Assembly: GCA_963978545.1 (NCBI GenBank)
Contig: OZ021729.1
Location: 91,976,466 to 92,040,465, forward strand
Source: Linyphia triangularis
Lineage: Eukaryota; Arthropoda; Arachnida; Araneae; Linyphiidae
DNA: 64,000 nt
Direction: 5' to 3'
The stretch's first letter is position 1. The number at the start of each line of letters is the position of its first letter. The translations under genes and the position numbers were made by a program. Below the pieces are notes generated by a model that saw only the letters and a program-made list of their open reading frames with translations, was not told where the DNA came from and did not search any database. Positions 9,547 through 21,035 of the stretch are shown piece by piece.

Positions 9547-10560
9547 TAAGGATCATTTCTTACACTCGCTATGCAACAATATTCTAGCCCAGTGCATTTA
9601 CAAACTACTTTGGAGAAAACCTTCAAATTGTGTGAGTAGATAAGGAAATGATCAGTTAATGAAATGTCACAAATTAAAAGTTCTAAAATACTATCGCAAG
9701 TGGAGCCCTTGCATTTGACGTAAGGAATTCAAATATAAAATTAAACATATTCGACGCTATTTTAGAGTTTTTAATTTATGTCATTTCATTAAGGTATACA
9801 TATAGGTTAAATTTTTTTTTTTTAATTTTCAATTTAAAAATTAGACCTTTGCACCTTGAAAAGTACATTATTTGTTAACCTTTTCCCAATATTTTTTTTT
9901 TTTTTAATTTCTTCAATTTTAATAATTAATTAACATTTAATCAACTAATTAGGCTAATTTCGAACGGTAATGACAAAAATTCTAATTAACCCACAGATAC
10001 AATTTTGGTGTTCAATAATGCGGAATACCCTGCTCTATGTTTTGACCCTATTAACAGAATTTTACAGTGTGTATATTTTGTGATATCTCGCTTTAACTGA
10101 ATATTTTAGAAAAATCCAAGTTTTTTTTACACAGAATCTTTTCTTTAAAATTCAATTTAAAAAATATTTATTCTCAAATCACTTAGTATTTAGGATCAAA
10201 ACATTCAACAATGTATGCAGATTATACAGCAAAAAAAAACAAATTTCAAAAAATATTATTTAAACTGGAGTTATTACTGTTTGAATGAAGTGCAAAATAG
10301 AAAAAAACTACAATCAGAGAATAACTTTTAAAAAAGTATTTTTTATATAAAAAAACTTCCTCCATCTTAGGGTTTCCTTCTTTTGTGTTGTTTTTATTTT
10401 GCTTTTGCCTTACAAATCTTCCCCAATTTCTGCGAGTTTTGCGATTTGAAGCCTATACGTAAACCTTAAGTGGTTATTTTCGTACCTACTTACCAAATGT
10501 CAAAGTTTTATACAAAGCAGTGTTTAAGTGAACTGGGCTAGAAGACTTACATAACGAGTA
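9547..10560 (+). mobile_element. MITE-1, copy 2, split by a TTAA element
   Basis: The left part 9547-9792 starts GTAAGGATCATTTCTTACAC and contains CTCGCTATG. It matches copies 1 and 3 up to TTATGTCATTTCATTAA. The right part 10466-10560 resumes with TTAAGTGGTTATTTTCGTAC and ends GGGCTAGAAGACTTACATAA. In copies 1 and 3 these parts are contiguous. The interruption is exactly the TTAA-flanked element 9789-10469. Without it the copy would be about 340 bp, similar to copies 1 and 3. Confidence 0.8.
9789..10469 (-). mobile_element. Non-autonomous TTAA DNA transposon, copy 2
   Basis: The 673-bp body (9793-10465) is flanked by TTAA at 9789-9792 and 10466-10469. Its ends GGTATACATATAGG and CCTATACGTAAACC are inverted with two mismatches, so it is older or more diverged than copy 1 at 399-1145. 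Read in reverse, the AATCGCAAAA block follows the terminus as in copy 1. No transposase frame is present. It interrupts MITE-1 copy 2, so it moved after that MITE-1 copy was in place. Confidence 0.8.
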
Positions 10561-10571
10561 GAGGGAGTTCC

Positions 10572-10952
10572 TGTCACAGGGTTCCCACTCAAATCCCAGA
10601 ATGAAAATCAATGACTTTTAAGGACCTAATTAATGTTTTTAAGAACCTTTAAAAATTTGTTTTCAAGCATCATGTCAGTATATAATTTTTTATAAAGTAT
10701 ATTCTACCAAAACAGTTACAAGTTGGCGCATGCGTAATACAAATATGTCAGAAAATTCCGATACAGTGAGGATAAGTGGCGGACACGTGGGGATAGCAAG
10801 CCTGAGCTGCATTTTTATAAAGTTTGCAATTGGTCAACATACACAAAAATTAAGGACTTTTAAGGACTAAGCATTTTCAAGTACTTTCAAGGCCCTTGAA
10901 AACAGATTCAAAAATATTAAGCACTTTTAATGACCGTGGGAACCCTGTGTCA
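10572..10952. mobile_element. CAGGGTTCCCAC-ended DNA element with TSD
   Basis: The 371-bp body (10577-10947) has 12-bp inverted ends CAGGGTTCCCAC / GTGGGAACCCTG and is flanked by TGTCA at 10572-10576 and 10948-10952. The interior repeats phrases such as GACTTTTAAGGAC and the palindrome TTTTCAAGGCCCTTGAAAA. Elements with CAGGGTTCCC or CAGGGTGGCC ends are known widely in invertebrates and are often placed near hAT. The 5-bp duplication seen here is shorter than the usual 8 bp of hAT, so I leave the superfamily open. The frame starting at 10896 overlaps its right end and is not a gene. Confidence 0.75.
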
Positions 10953-12782
10953 ATGCCAATATTAATACAAAACATGTTTAATATGTTGAATGCTGTACGA
11001 AGTTATATTTTCGCAAGAGTGATGAGACGCTACTTTCGAGTTTTTTTTTTGGCCGTGAAAATTCTCTCAAAGGTTATCGATACCAAACTAATCAATAGTG
11101 GAAACAAATTGAGAAATGAGACTGACCGCAGAAATGACGTCGCAGCCGAATTAGAACAATCCCAAAAGAAACTTGTTTGCGGAGGGGGATAATGAGGGAG
11201 AGTGATTATGCACCTCGGCATTATCCCACGAGAACAAACGAAGCGAAATATCCAAAAAGGATTTCAATCAAAGTGGAATGAAACTACTGAGAAATTACGC
11301 CGGCCCCGAATGCTGCTGTTCGGCCATTATACAATTATCTCTTAGAAATAAATAGAAAAAGAGTTATTTTTGAGAAATCCAAATGGCTGACCCAAATGTC
11401 GGCTTTTAATGAAATGTCTCTCTGGAGTCACAAATAACAGAATGCTCAAAACACATTTTTGTTTGTTTAGGTTTAAAACACCGATGTGACAATTAAGTAG
11501 GCTTAAGCGAGAGAATTGGTAGAAGTTTCTGGGTACATTGTTTTAGACTGAAGTGTCCCTTTTCATTGTCGTTGCCATTTTTGAATTTCCTATAATTGCG
11601 GTGTTGCTGAGAAGGAATTGAACAGGAAGGAAATAATAAAAAAATTAAGCTTAAAAACTGCAGAATGTAGTGGCAAAGATAGGAATAATTGTGAGAATAC
11701 CCGCTCTTATTAGGCACACGTTTGAATATTCTAGTCAGAAAACTATTCGATTTGTTTGAAATAACGAAAGTATTCTATAAATGTTTCCAAAATTAGAACT
11801 TTTATTAGACAATGCACGAGTGGAGGAAATAAATCTCTTTCTTGAAATGGTATTGCCCCCCCCCCCCCCAAAATAAATGACGGGAATTTCACCGTTCTTA
11901 TTTCAACGCAAATTGCTTAGTGCTCAACTGCTTAGTAACAGAAAAGTAAAAATTTCAGAATCGTGTATTCTAATTTGAAAACAAAACAAAATTGATTGAA
12001 TTGAGAGAGTCCCCCCCCCCCCCCATCAAATTACATAATACCAGTAGCGGCCCGTGGTCGAAAATGTTAATGCAGCCGGAAACATGTGACTTCCCAAATC
12101 TCTCCCCCCCCCCACACACACTTTCCACAATCATCACTTGAACTTTTTTTTTTTTTAAACTGTCATTTTAAAAAACGGATTTTTTGCACTTAAAAGTACA
12201 TAAATAGTAATGTTTACATGAAATTTTTTTCTTGTTTATGCAAAAATGAAATAACTTTAATTTTATTAATATTTTCTATTAATTAAAAATTAATAAATTA
12301 TAATTATCATATTTTCGAACAATTACTCAAGTTTTAAGGGGCCAAGAAAAGAAATTATGGTTGGAAATTGTTCATAATATCATTCATGAACCTGCATCTA
12401 ACCTGTTCTAATATTAAAAGTAGAAAAAATCGCAATTTTTCTAAAATCTGATGTACTGAAAAATCAAGCAAAATTCATTTTCTTTTCCAATCAATTTGAC
12501 TGAGGTTCAAAACATCTAATTAGTTAATGCAGATTTGAATTCTCAAATCCTTTTTCATAAAGATTATATCAAACTTCAGTTATGACTGTTTAAATGAAGT
12601 TTCACGAGCCATAAACAAGTTTTCTTAGATAACGAGATTAAATATTCAAATTTATTTTCAAACTAATAAAATAACAGATGATACCTTCAGACCTTCAGAT
12701 GATAACATTACAAAAATTGCATCTAGAGATTAACTATAAACACATTTGACCTATTTTTACGATGTTTCAAGTGTGTACATTA

Positions 12783-12816
<34 letters not shown>

Positions 12817-12889
12817 AATGCAAATTCTTTAATACTTAAAATCGAAGTTTCGTTTCAGTTTGTACAAAATACTAACATTCATATCATAA
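10953..12889. other. AT-rich DNA with C-runs and a long A-run
   Basis: C-runs at about 11857-11869, 12011-12024 and 12103-12111, and an A-run of about 31 at 12784-12814. GATGACGTCG-like half-CRE near 11132. Open frames of 63-98 codons between 10896 and 11717 show no domain or splice context. No gene is supported. Confidence 0.55.
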
Positions 12890-13105
12890 CATTATAAAAT
12901 AAGATTGGTTGTTTGGTTGTTTTCAGATTATCTGGCGCCGTCAGCAACACGAGGACTATAATGCGCCGAAACATTAGTCATTAGACAAGCCAACAAACAT
13001 TTACAAACACCCATGCCTAACACGGGACTCGGAACCCGCAACCTCGCGGTCTAGTAGCTAGCACACTAACCACTATACCGTTTGGTCGGCCATTATAAAA
13101 TAAGA
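12890..13105 (-). mobile_element. SINE-1, full-length copy with 15-bp TSD
   Basis: The body 12905-13090 is flanked by perfect direct repeats CATTATAAAATAAGA (12890-12904 and 13091-13105). On the minus strand it starts GGCCGACCAAACGGTATAGT. The A-box region reads GTATAGTGGTTAG, as in tRNA-Asp/Glu-type genes. The B-box region reads GGGTTCCGAGTCCCG. A non-tRNA body follows (GGCATGGGTGTTTGTAAATG, GACGGCGCCAGATAATCTG) and then the tail AAAACAACCAAACAACCAAT. SINEs of this type are transcribed by RNA polymerase III and moved by a partner LINE. The perfect TSD suggests a fairly young insertion. Confidence 0.9.
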
Positions 13106-14599
13106 ACAATTAATCAAATCATTCTGTATTGCTTTGATTTAAAAAAAAATCTTTCGTTTTGGTCTAAATGTAAGTTCTTGTTTACTTAAAAACAATACTG
13201 CTTTGATGAGTAATTGAATGAAACGTTGAAGCATCTACTAATCAGAGCGCTACCTTTTGGAAAATCCGCATTTTTCCAGCACAATGAAACACGGTCAAAA
13301 TAAAAAATAAAAATTATAAATAAAAGCTTCCACACAGCCACGGGAAAAGTTCATACCAAGAAATTTTAAACGTACGATTAGGCTGATTTTTTTTTTTTTT
13401 TGGTGGAGGGACAACTTTGGTGTTGGTCTATCTCCTTTAATTAGTTCGCGCTTGTCATCGGCTTTCCATCTTCTAAATGGTGTTTCCAATAAAGCATACA
13501 CTATCATAATAGAAAATAGAAATCCATTGTTTCAAAATGACATTTCGTTTGAAGCGATTTTTTAGTTTCGCTCTCACTTTGCCCAAACAGGAGGCGAACG
13601 GGGAACCAAAACTATGAAATGCTATTCCGAATAATTGCAAACAAATACCTTGGCGAGCGCCAAAATTGCATACGAATGGACTATGGCAACCCCGTACAAC
13701 TTGTCGCGCGAAAACTTTGCCACCGAAAAATCATGGCATAAGAAAGGTGAATAAAAAAAAATTATCAAAAGAGAGGAGGAAAGGGGGGAAGAGGGGGAGT
13801 AGTGAAAGGTAGAAGTGCACAACAATCAAAGAGTCGTTGGCTGAGGATTGCGAGCTTCCCGAAATAATTATTCGCCAAAAACCTGAAATCTCGAGTTGGC
13901 AGTAAGTCACAGACAATGGCGATAGAGACGCTTTTGAGTTATGTTTTTGGAACATTAGTGGAGGGATTTGAACGCATTTAATGGTCAGTGAATGGTGTAG
14001 GCGTAAAAGACGAGATATGTTGTCGATTCGATTTCGGAATTGTTTTACTTATTTCATTTGCATTACATAATTACCTTTGCATTATTCCGCACTTGTGCTT
14101 TGTGGTTTTTCAAACAGGGAGATGTATCTGATTTACAAATCATTAGCTTTTGATGTACAAAGTTTTATTTTTACATTTACAATCGTATGATATTGTACAA
14201 TACATTTACAATATCACACGCTTTCTTACGGTATTCTTAACCTTTGACTGATGTTTTAAGAGTTCCTATTGATGAGGAGACTGATAGAAAACTACAAATT
14301 CTGGGATTTGGGCTGTTTACACTTAAAAGGTTTTGATGATCGTTCCGGTTCGGAATCCACATTAGGTTGTACTTTCCAGACTGTTAAGTCGCTATTATGC
14401 GCGTAAGAGTTAAACAAATAACTTCGAGATTTTTAAATTAGCAAACCTTAGAAATAAATAAACCAATGAAATAAACAAAACAAAACAAAATACAAAACAA
14501 AAATAAAAATTATACCGTAATTTATATTTTAAATTAAAGTAAGATAAAAAAGTACCCATTCTTTACGAGAGATATTCGCCGTCGCAATAGGAAAAATAT
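13106..14599. other. AT-rich DNA, no gene seen
   Basis: T-run near 13388. Minus-strand frames at 13295-13955 are Phe/Ser/Leu-rich and show no domain. The stretch 13540-13960 has somewhat balanced composition but nothing I can name. Confidence 0.5.
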
Positions 14600-15240
14600 T
14601 GAAATAAATGAAATATTTCATACTTAAAAAAAATTATCTCGCGAAAAAAAGTTTTTTTCCATTGGTTCCAGTCTCTCAAAAAACATCAATTAAAATATTT
14701 TTTTTAAAAAATCCGTCTAAAACTCCCATTACTTTTGTGAGACAACACTTTCTATCGGAGGGGACATTGCAAACGAAGAAAAATAATCTTTTCCCCTCCA
14801 AGGGTGGAAAAAAAAAAAAAAAACTATTTTCCCACATTAAGATTTTAAAAAGGGGAAAAAAAAAAAATTCCCATAAAAAATAATTAGCGATAACAGGCGT
14901 CGACGTTATCTTTGATAAATCTTGCTCTAAAAAAACCGAAGACCCCTGATTTCCGCTATCGTTTGGCACCCCCTTATTCCCCATCTGTCAAAGGGGGTGC
15001 AACACTCGGACATATCCCCCCCTTTATACTTTAATGAGAACAAATTATAACCCACCTGGTTTGAGAGGGGGAAGAGACAACCCCCCCCCTTTTTCACACA
15101 TCTTTTAGAGAAGTGACGTCATCAATGGGGAAAAAACAACAGATGGGATGGGGTGCGCTTTTTTCCTGTGTTTTGGTGTTTGCATTGTTAGCTATGGTGA
15201 TTTGAGATGAGTTGATTCAGAACTAGGATTCGGAGTTTTC
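14600..15240. other. Lys-codon-like A-runs, C-runs and a CRE
   Basis: A-runs and A/C-runs produce the overlapping frames 14608-14883 (+) and 14676-14984 (-), which are composition artefacts. A perfect CRE TGACGTCA lies at 15114-15121, followed by TCAATGGGG. The CTGTCAAAGGGGGTGCAACA stretch near 14986 resembles a stretch near 47300. Confidence 0.4.
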
Positions 15241-16400
15241 AATATTTTACTGGTTTATTACAAAATTATATATATATATTTTAATTTCGCTTTTCGTATA
15301 GGGACAGTAGACTGTTTTTGTCGGATTCTAATCGCAGCGAGTGTTGGCAAAAGTACCCAACGCAAAAGACAAATGCCGGTTTTCTTTTCGTTTGATCCAT
15401 ATTAAAGTAAATTACACAGTGTTTATTTTCTAAACTTGCAAAGCTTAGTTTAAACAGGTAGACTAGTTTATAATAGCTATTTCTAGCAATAAATATCTTC
15501 CCAAAATATTGTTGATCTTTAAAAACGATCTCCAACTTTTTTTACTTTCAATTACGCATAAGTTAGCATAGAGTGATGAAATTATTGTTTTCAGTCAAAG
15601 AAATGTTTTGTTATTTCTCTTCATAAATGTGATCTGTGTGTGCACGTGATCACACCCGAAGGAACTGACCTACGACGTTCGAATTTGATGTACTACGGGT
15701 TTTCGTCAATATTGCGCACAGTGTCTCTTAATGCGTTCTAAATAGTCCCACCTCCGAAATTCGCGTGAAATGCTATTAAGACGTAAAAAGTTGAAAAACG
15801 AATGTCTTCAACACAGAGTTCTTTTCCCTTGAGCATCGCTCATCAACGGTCATTTCCCCCCCCCCCACCCACCCCTCATCTGTTTCATTTACAAAAAAGG
15901 ATAGTGTAAGAATTATCGAAAAATATTTGAGGCCTTATTTTTTTTTTAGGGCCCATGTAAGAATTAGTTCCAAAAATATCGCCAATGTGGCCATTTTTTT
16001 TAAACGAATGAAAATATGAAAATGGTAATAACACTATTCCACGTCAAATTTAAATGTAGTGATCAGTATTATAGAGTAATTGAAAGTTGTGCGATGTTCC
16101 ACACCTCTAGTTTAAATAGATAATTAATATTTACCCGAATGACGGTCCAAGAACCATATGACAGCCATTCAAAACTTTATAGCATTGTTTTAATTTTAGA
16201 TCGAAATAATTGGATCCTGATCCGTAGTCCGAGAGGAAAGTGGTTCAGAGGAGACATCAGTATTCAATATCCAAAGACATTTCTAATTTGTAGAAAATGT
16301 TTATGATTTAAATACGAAGAGAAATTTCGCGTGAGCAATAAAATGAAACCTCGCGTTTGTGAAGCATATAAATCCAAATAAATCAAAACATATAAATCCA
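15241..16400. other. AT-rich DNA, nothing recognised
   Basis: C-run near 15857-15866. A balanced patch at 15640-15760 has no named motif. The 84-codon frame at 15281-15535 is not protein-like. Confidence 0.5.
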
Positions 16401-16520
16401 AAGTTCCGAAGTATTCCAGTTTCTTCCGACAGATGGCGCTCAGATTAGTGAGAAGCACAGCCACATTAACACTATATGGAGCGCGACCATGTGGTTGATG
16501 AAATATTTCAATTAGGATCA
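16401..16520 (+). other. Short ATG frame in an AGATGGCG context
   Basis: ATG at 16433 in the context CCGACAGATGGCG opens a 22-codon frame to TGA at 16497-16499. Its peptide starts MALRLVRSTATLTLYG, basic and hydroxylated like a mitochondrial presequence. No acceptable splice donor is visible before the stop, so it is probably chance or a short upstream ORF. The same bases carry the motif AGATGGCG discussed as a finding. The opposite-strand 117-codon frame 16264-16617 shows no domain. Confidence 0.12.
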
Positions 16521-16690
16521 TATTTGCGCCCCCCCACGTGAGAAAAAAAAAACTCGAGACCGTTTTTTCACTTCCCATTTGTTCTTGTAATGAATAAAAG
16601 GCAGCTGGTTGATACAATGAAGAGGTCAGGGAAAAGGCTCCTTTTTTTCTGTGGGAGACACACTCAACAAGTGGAACATGGTAGGGGGTT

Positions 16691-16835
16691 ATTGGTTGGT
16701 TTGTAAGCCCAAGGATTTAGTTTTATGCGCAATAATTGCTAATCAGGACCTACAGTGGATTTGGAACCGCAACGAACATCCATGCCGAACTCGGCACCTT
16801 TGGCATGCAGAAGCGCTAACCACACAGCCATCAGG
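16691..16835 (-). mobile_element. SINE-2, copy 1
   Basis: On the minus strand it starts CCTGATGGCTGTGTGGTTAG, giving an A-box-like TGGCTGTGTGGTTAGCGC. It then has CATGCCAAAGGTGCCGAG, where the B-box is degenerate (GAGTTCGGC), a unique body, and a tail ending CTTACAAACCAACCAAT. The same head and tail occur at 18006-18172. No clear TSD could be matched around this copy. The open frame across it on the plus strand (16651-16884) is not a gene. Confidence 0.75.
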
Positions 16836-18005
16836 TGGGAGACTCAGCATAAGCTTCTCTTGTCTCAGTAAAGCTTCAAGTTGATCCGAGATCATTTTTC
16901 CAAGGAAGTTAATGGTTGAACTTATTGCAGATTGTTAATTTCAAAAGTACATAAATACGCCTTTGAAAAAATTGAAACGGAGGGGGATGGGAAAATTAAT
17001 TAAATAAATGATTTTAGGAGGATGAGTAGCAACAAAGTGACGTAATATTTGGGGGTGGGGGAGTCGATCAAACGTCATTGAGCATTTACTTGGGAGAATA
17101 AAAAGAAAATCAAAATTTTGAGGGACATAATTTATGTACGTCTCCTGAAACCTAGAAAGGATTTCATTGATTTGATTCGTATTTTCTCATTATGAAGGTA
17201 TTAAACATATTTGGATTTTTAAATCGGTTTAATATTTGATTAACTCTAAAATAATACAGTCCATGCAAAAACGAGAAGTACTTCAAACATTTTCAAAACA
17301 GTAACAGACACTTATAAACTCTTTCAAATTGCCTGTATCAGTAAATCATACTAAATTAATGTTAGTCTTGTATAAATATAAGAAATTTTTCCTGATAAAA
17401 ACGAAGGTATCAAAAAGCGAATATTTAAAAATACATCTCAAAATGTTATCCATTCATTCAAAGCAGCTCTCGGATTGAATTTTTTTTTTCTCGAAACATT
17501 CCAATAATGCATTTCGCTCGGCTGCTTAAACTCACCGAAGTGTATATAGAAAAGAAAATCGATTTTCCAGTATTTTTTTTTTTTTATCCCTGTCAAAGTC
17601 TAACCAATAAATAAAAAATATAATTACACCCTTCTTCGTACACAATCTTCGCATTCCATAACGAAAATCAATTCCTTGTTTTTGGAGTACACAGGACATT
17701 TTGGTCCGTTACTAAAAAAAAAAAATTATAATTTTTAGATGCGCACTTCAATATGACGTCATCAAAGGCAACTGTGATGAGTCAAACAAGACTCTGGCGA
17801 TTCATTTTAAAGACAAAAAGAAGGGGGGGGGGGCTCCCAATGTAGAATCTTAAACTATTTTTTAGCTTCAATTCCCAACTAATTTTCACGTTCTGATTTC
17901 CAACAAGGTTATTTTTCTTTTTAAGCAGTTTTATAGGTTCTCGATATTAGAATTCTCACAGCAGGGTTATTTACAATGAGGTGCAAGTCACGTGCAGGGT
18001 TGCTT
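16836..18005. other. AT-rich DNA with a CRE site
   Basis: A perfect CRE TGACGTCA at 17754-17761 is followed by TCAAAGG, a TCF-like core. G-runs lie at about 17051-17062 and 17823-17832. No gene is seen. Confidence 0.45.
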
Positions 18006-18172
18006 ATTGGTTGGTTTGTACGCTCAGCGTTCTATTCTTTTGCACAATGACGGCTTAGTCAGGCTTGGACATACAGCTTAACGTGGATTCCGATCAACAT
18101 GAACCTAACCCAGGGTTCAACCCCGGCACCTTTGACATGCAAGGCCAAAGCGCTAACTCCATAGCCATCAGG
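18006..18172 (-). mobile_element. SINE-2, copy 2
   Basis: The minus strand reads CCTGATGGCTATGGAGTTAG, CGCTTTGGCC, CATGTCAAAGGTGCC, then GGGGTTGAACCCTGG, a better B-box than in copy 1. A body and the tail GCGTACAAACCAACCAATAA follow. Spacing of A- and B-boxes is tRNA-like with a slightly long anticodon region. No convincing TSD was found. The family is distinct from SINE-1 in its head and body, but the 3' tail is alike. Confidence 0.8.
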
Positions 18173-19880
18173 ATCAGATAAATCAATTTAACTCCTGCCC
18201 CAATGAACCTGAAGTTGTCGAAAGAATTACATAAATCTCGAATTTTTGAAGAAATGAAATTTTTCACAATCTTGAATGTTTGTTCTTTTGACTTGTTACG
18301 ATAATCCATATTTAGGGTTAATCTAATAAGCATATAATGTAATACCCTAATGTACAGGGAGTTCTTTGTAGAAAAAGGATCTTCACTACTCCATTTGTAA
18401 CTGAGACAAACGAGGAAATAAACTTAAAAAAAAAAGTTCAAATGTTCGCAAATGGTAGTTCAAGGACAATAATTATATGACACATAATTTTTCTTGAATT
18501 ATTTTCTTTTTGGCTTAATCTTAATACTGTGTTCGCAACATTTCCATTACCAAGTTAATTTCTAGACAAGCTCTTAAAGAGCCATACTTCCAAATGGTGG
18601 GAAATATTTCATCGCTATTATTTTCCGTTTAAATATCATTTCTCTATAGTCAGTATGTACACCTCACCCTGAATTATTGAAAAGATTGTTGAAAAACAAA
18701 AAGGTAAGGTTCCCATGTGACGAGTGTGCCAGTGTATGCTCATCGACGTGTCATATTTCTCAGAATAATTTTTAGAAGTGAGCACAACGCGTCTATTTAA
18801 AAATATAGGCTCCTTGGGGTGATGAGGAAGAGCAAAGACGGATGCGGAAGATCGTTTGAAGATGGTGACAAAAGGGAAACGTGTTTATGCTATTAATGCA
18901 TCGGGCACATTTTATTGAAAAACTGCACGGTCAGCATATTCGCAGTGTCATGCTTTCCTATAAACAATACGGATTTTGACCAAGGCTCACACATTTTGAT
19001 GATGAAATTATACGTTCTTAAGAACATAGGCTTTTAACAATACTTTTTTATATTTTATATTTCTTATAATTAATTTTTTTTTTTTGCCTTTTATATAAAT
19101 TTTACAGAATTTTTATTGTTTTTTCGCATTTTATATAAATTTTACAAAAGTTATATTGTTTATTACATTTTATTTTTGAATAAAATATATCCAGTACTTG
19201 GCAGATAAAATAGTCATGTTTTAGGGGCAAAAAGAAAGTATGTCAACTGCAGGGAATCGGAGGTATAGTGGGAATAAACTATGAAAGTTGTTTTGCGGTG
19301 AAAGTCGCTAAAATACGACGTAATTAAATACAAATTGCAACGTATTTTAGTGATATTTAGGTATTGAAAATAAACGATTTATACATTTTTTTTTTAATTT
19401 TATGGATTAATTTTTTCTCTCTAGAAAATGAAATATCTAAAAAAAAAAAAATAGACCAACCGTCACTGACACTTTACCCTATTCTTCGAATTATTTGTAG
19501 ACAAAGCAGATAAAAAGGCACCTGGACAAAAAAATAAAAAAATAACCGTCGGACATCTTTCTTAATCACAAAGTAAGTCAGCCAAAACAGATCAGTTTCA
19601 TTTCAATTTCCAAGGGAGGAAAAAAAAAAACTCCGCATCTTTTTTTTCTTCTTTTGCTCAGAAAATTCCGTCAGCTTATAAGGCACGTCTGCAAATCAGT
19701 AAACGACGACGAGAAAATAAATAACAAACATCTCGAGTGGTGAAAGTGGGGTCCGTTCCTTTCCACAGCAATTACCTGCATTTCCAAGGTCGATTAATTC
19801 ACGGTTTCGGGCATTCTGTTTACAGTGGGATCCTAGTCCATGGAGTGAATGAAGCTAACAGAAGCGACAATTTACTGCGC
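18173..19880. other. AT-rich DNA, nothing recognised
   Basis: Short direct repeats of a TTTTATATAAATTTTACA phrase near 19090 and 19130. No gene or known repeat is seen. Confidence 0.5.
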
Positions 19881-20356
19881 TGTAGCAGTTAGAACAGATG
19901 CGTATCCAGAGGGGGGGGGGGGGGGGACGGTTTTTAAAGAGTCGGAAACCCCCTAGGACTCCAAAATCCCGATATTTCTTATAAATGAATAATGAACACT
20001 ATTTAATCTTAAATAATTTTAAAAGAATGCGTTTTTAATTTATCATAATTCAAATAGGGTAAGCCTATCATATAGCACTAAAATAGTTATAGGAAATAGT
20101 TATTAGGAAAATTTACAGTAAATAACGGATTATTAAATTTATTAATATTAAAAAATCGTTGTACATTATTTTGGTCTACTTAATTTTAATATAAATTTTC
20201 ATTTAAATTTTTTCTCTTTTTGTAATAGTGTGCTTACATTGCCTTTGTACTTCAAAAACCATTAACATTATTAATCTTCTTCTAATTTATTTTAAACAAA
20301 CAAATAAAATTCAAATGAATCTATAATGTAGATAATATGTATAATACGGGATCTAG
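19881..20356. other. Possible transposon remnant starting at a G-run
   Basis: GCGTATCCAGA followed by a run of about 15 G at 19911-19926 resembles the GCGTAGCCAGGGGG ends of degenerate invertebrate DNA elements. The matching end was not found. The stretch after it is AT-rich. Confidence 0.2.
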
Positions 20357-20524
20357 ATGAAATGTAGTTCCATGTTCGCTATTGCTCGAATTCTGGATAA
20401 AACCAGTTTTAATAGTTTGACATCTATAGATGACAGATTAAGAAACAGTAAAAGCATTGATGATATGAAAGAAATATGGGAAGGAATCCTCCTGATTTCG
20501 ATAGACGATCAATTCAAAAATTGA
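20357..20524 (+). other. 55-codon ATG frame, protein-like, unidentified
   Basis: ATG at 20357, directly after an in-frame TAG, opens 55 codons to TGA at 20522-20524. The peptide is less biased than other frames of the window: it has an even mix of charged, polar and hydrophobic residues, with phrases IDDRLRNSKSIDDMKEIWEG and a helical, coiled-coil-like spacing of Leu/Ile. No family recognised. It could be a decayed transposase or other element fragment, an exon, or chance. The surroundings are AT-rich with no splice sites I would trust. Confidence 0.15.
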
Positions 20525-20704
20525 AGTACAACATAAAACCAACATCACTGTCTCTTGAGTTAAGATTATTCCTCCACAAATTTTTAATGAAAGAAAATGC
20601 TCATATCTAAAAGTGAAGGGCCCAAATTATAAACAAATTGAAATAATGAAATACTGGGACATGAAATCGGTCCGGTGATTTCAGATTTATACCGGCCCAA
20701 ATTT

Positions 20705-21035
20705 CCAATATAATCATTAATCAAATGTTAATAATTATTTTTAATAATAAAATAATTCCAATAGTTAATTAAATAATTCATTTTAATAATTAAATAGTTT
20801 TAATAATTAATAAATTATTTTATTTAAATATTAATATTTAACAATTATATAGCTTTAATAATTAATATATTTTTAATAAAATACTTAGAGTTAATAATTA
20901 GATAGTTTTAAAAATGAATATTTTTATGTAAATATTTATATTTAATAATCAATTTCAATAATTAAATAGTTTTATTCGTTAGTTTTAATAATTCAACTGC
21001 TTTAAATAGTTTAATTAAATAAAAAAGTCTCTACT
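20705..21035. repeat. Degenerate AT-rich tandem repeat
   Basis: Variants of TTTTAATAATTAAATAG recur irregularly about ten times. There is no fixed period. It probably arose by slippage. Confidence 0.55.

Noticed and set aside
12890..13105. Functional tRNA gene
   Set aside because: A- and B-boxes are tRNA-like, but the segment continues into a SINE body and tail with TSDs, and the cloverleaf is not complete.
14608..14984. Opposed Lys-rich and Phe-rich frames
   Set aside because: Produced by A-runs and T-runs.
16264..16617. 117-codon minus-strand frame
   Set aside because: No domain seen, mixed composition, not spliced to anything visible.
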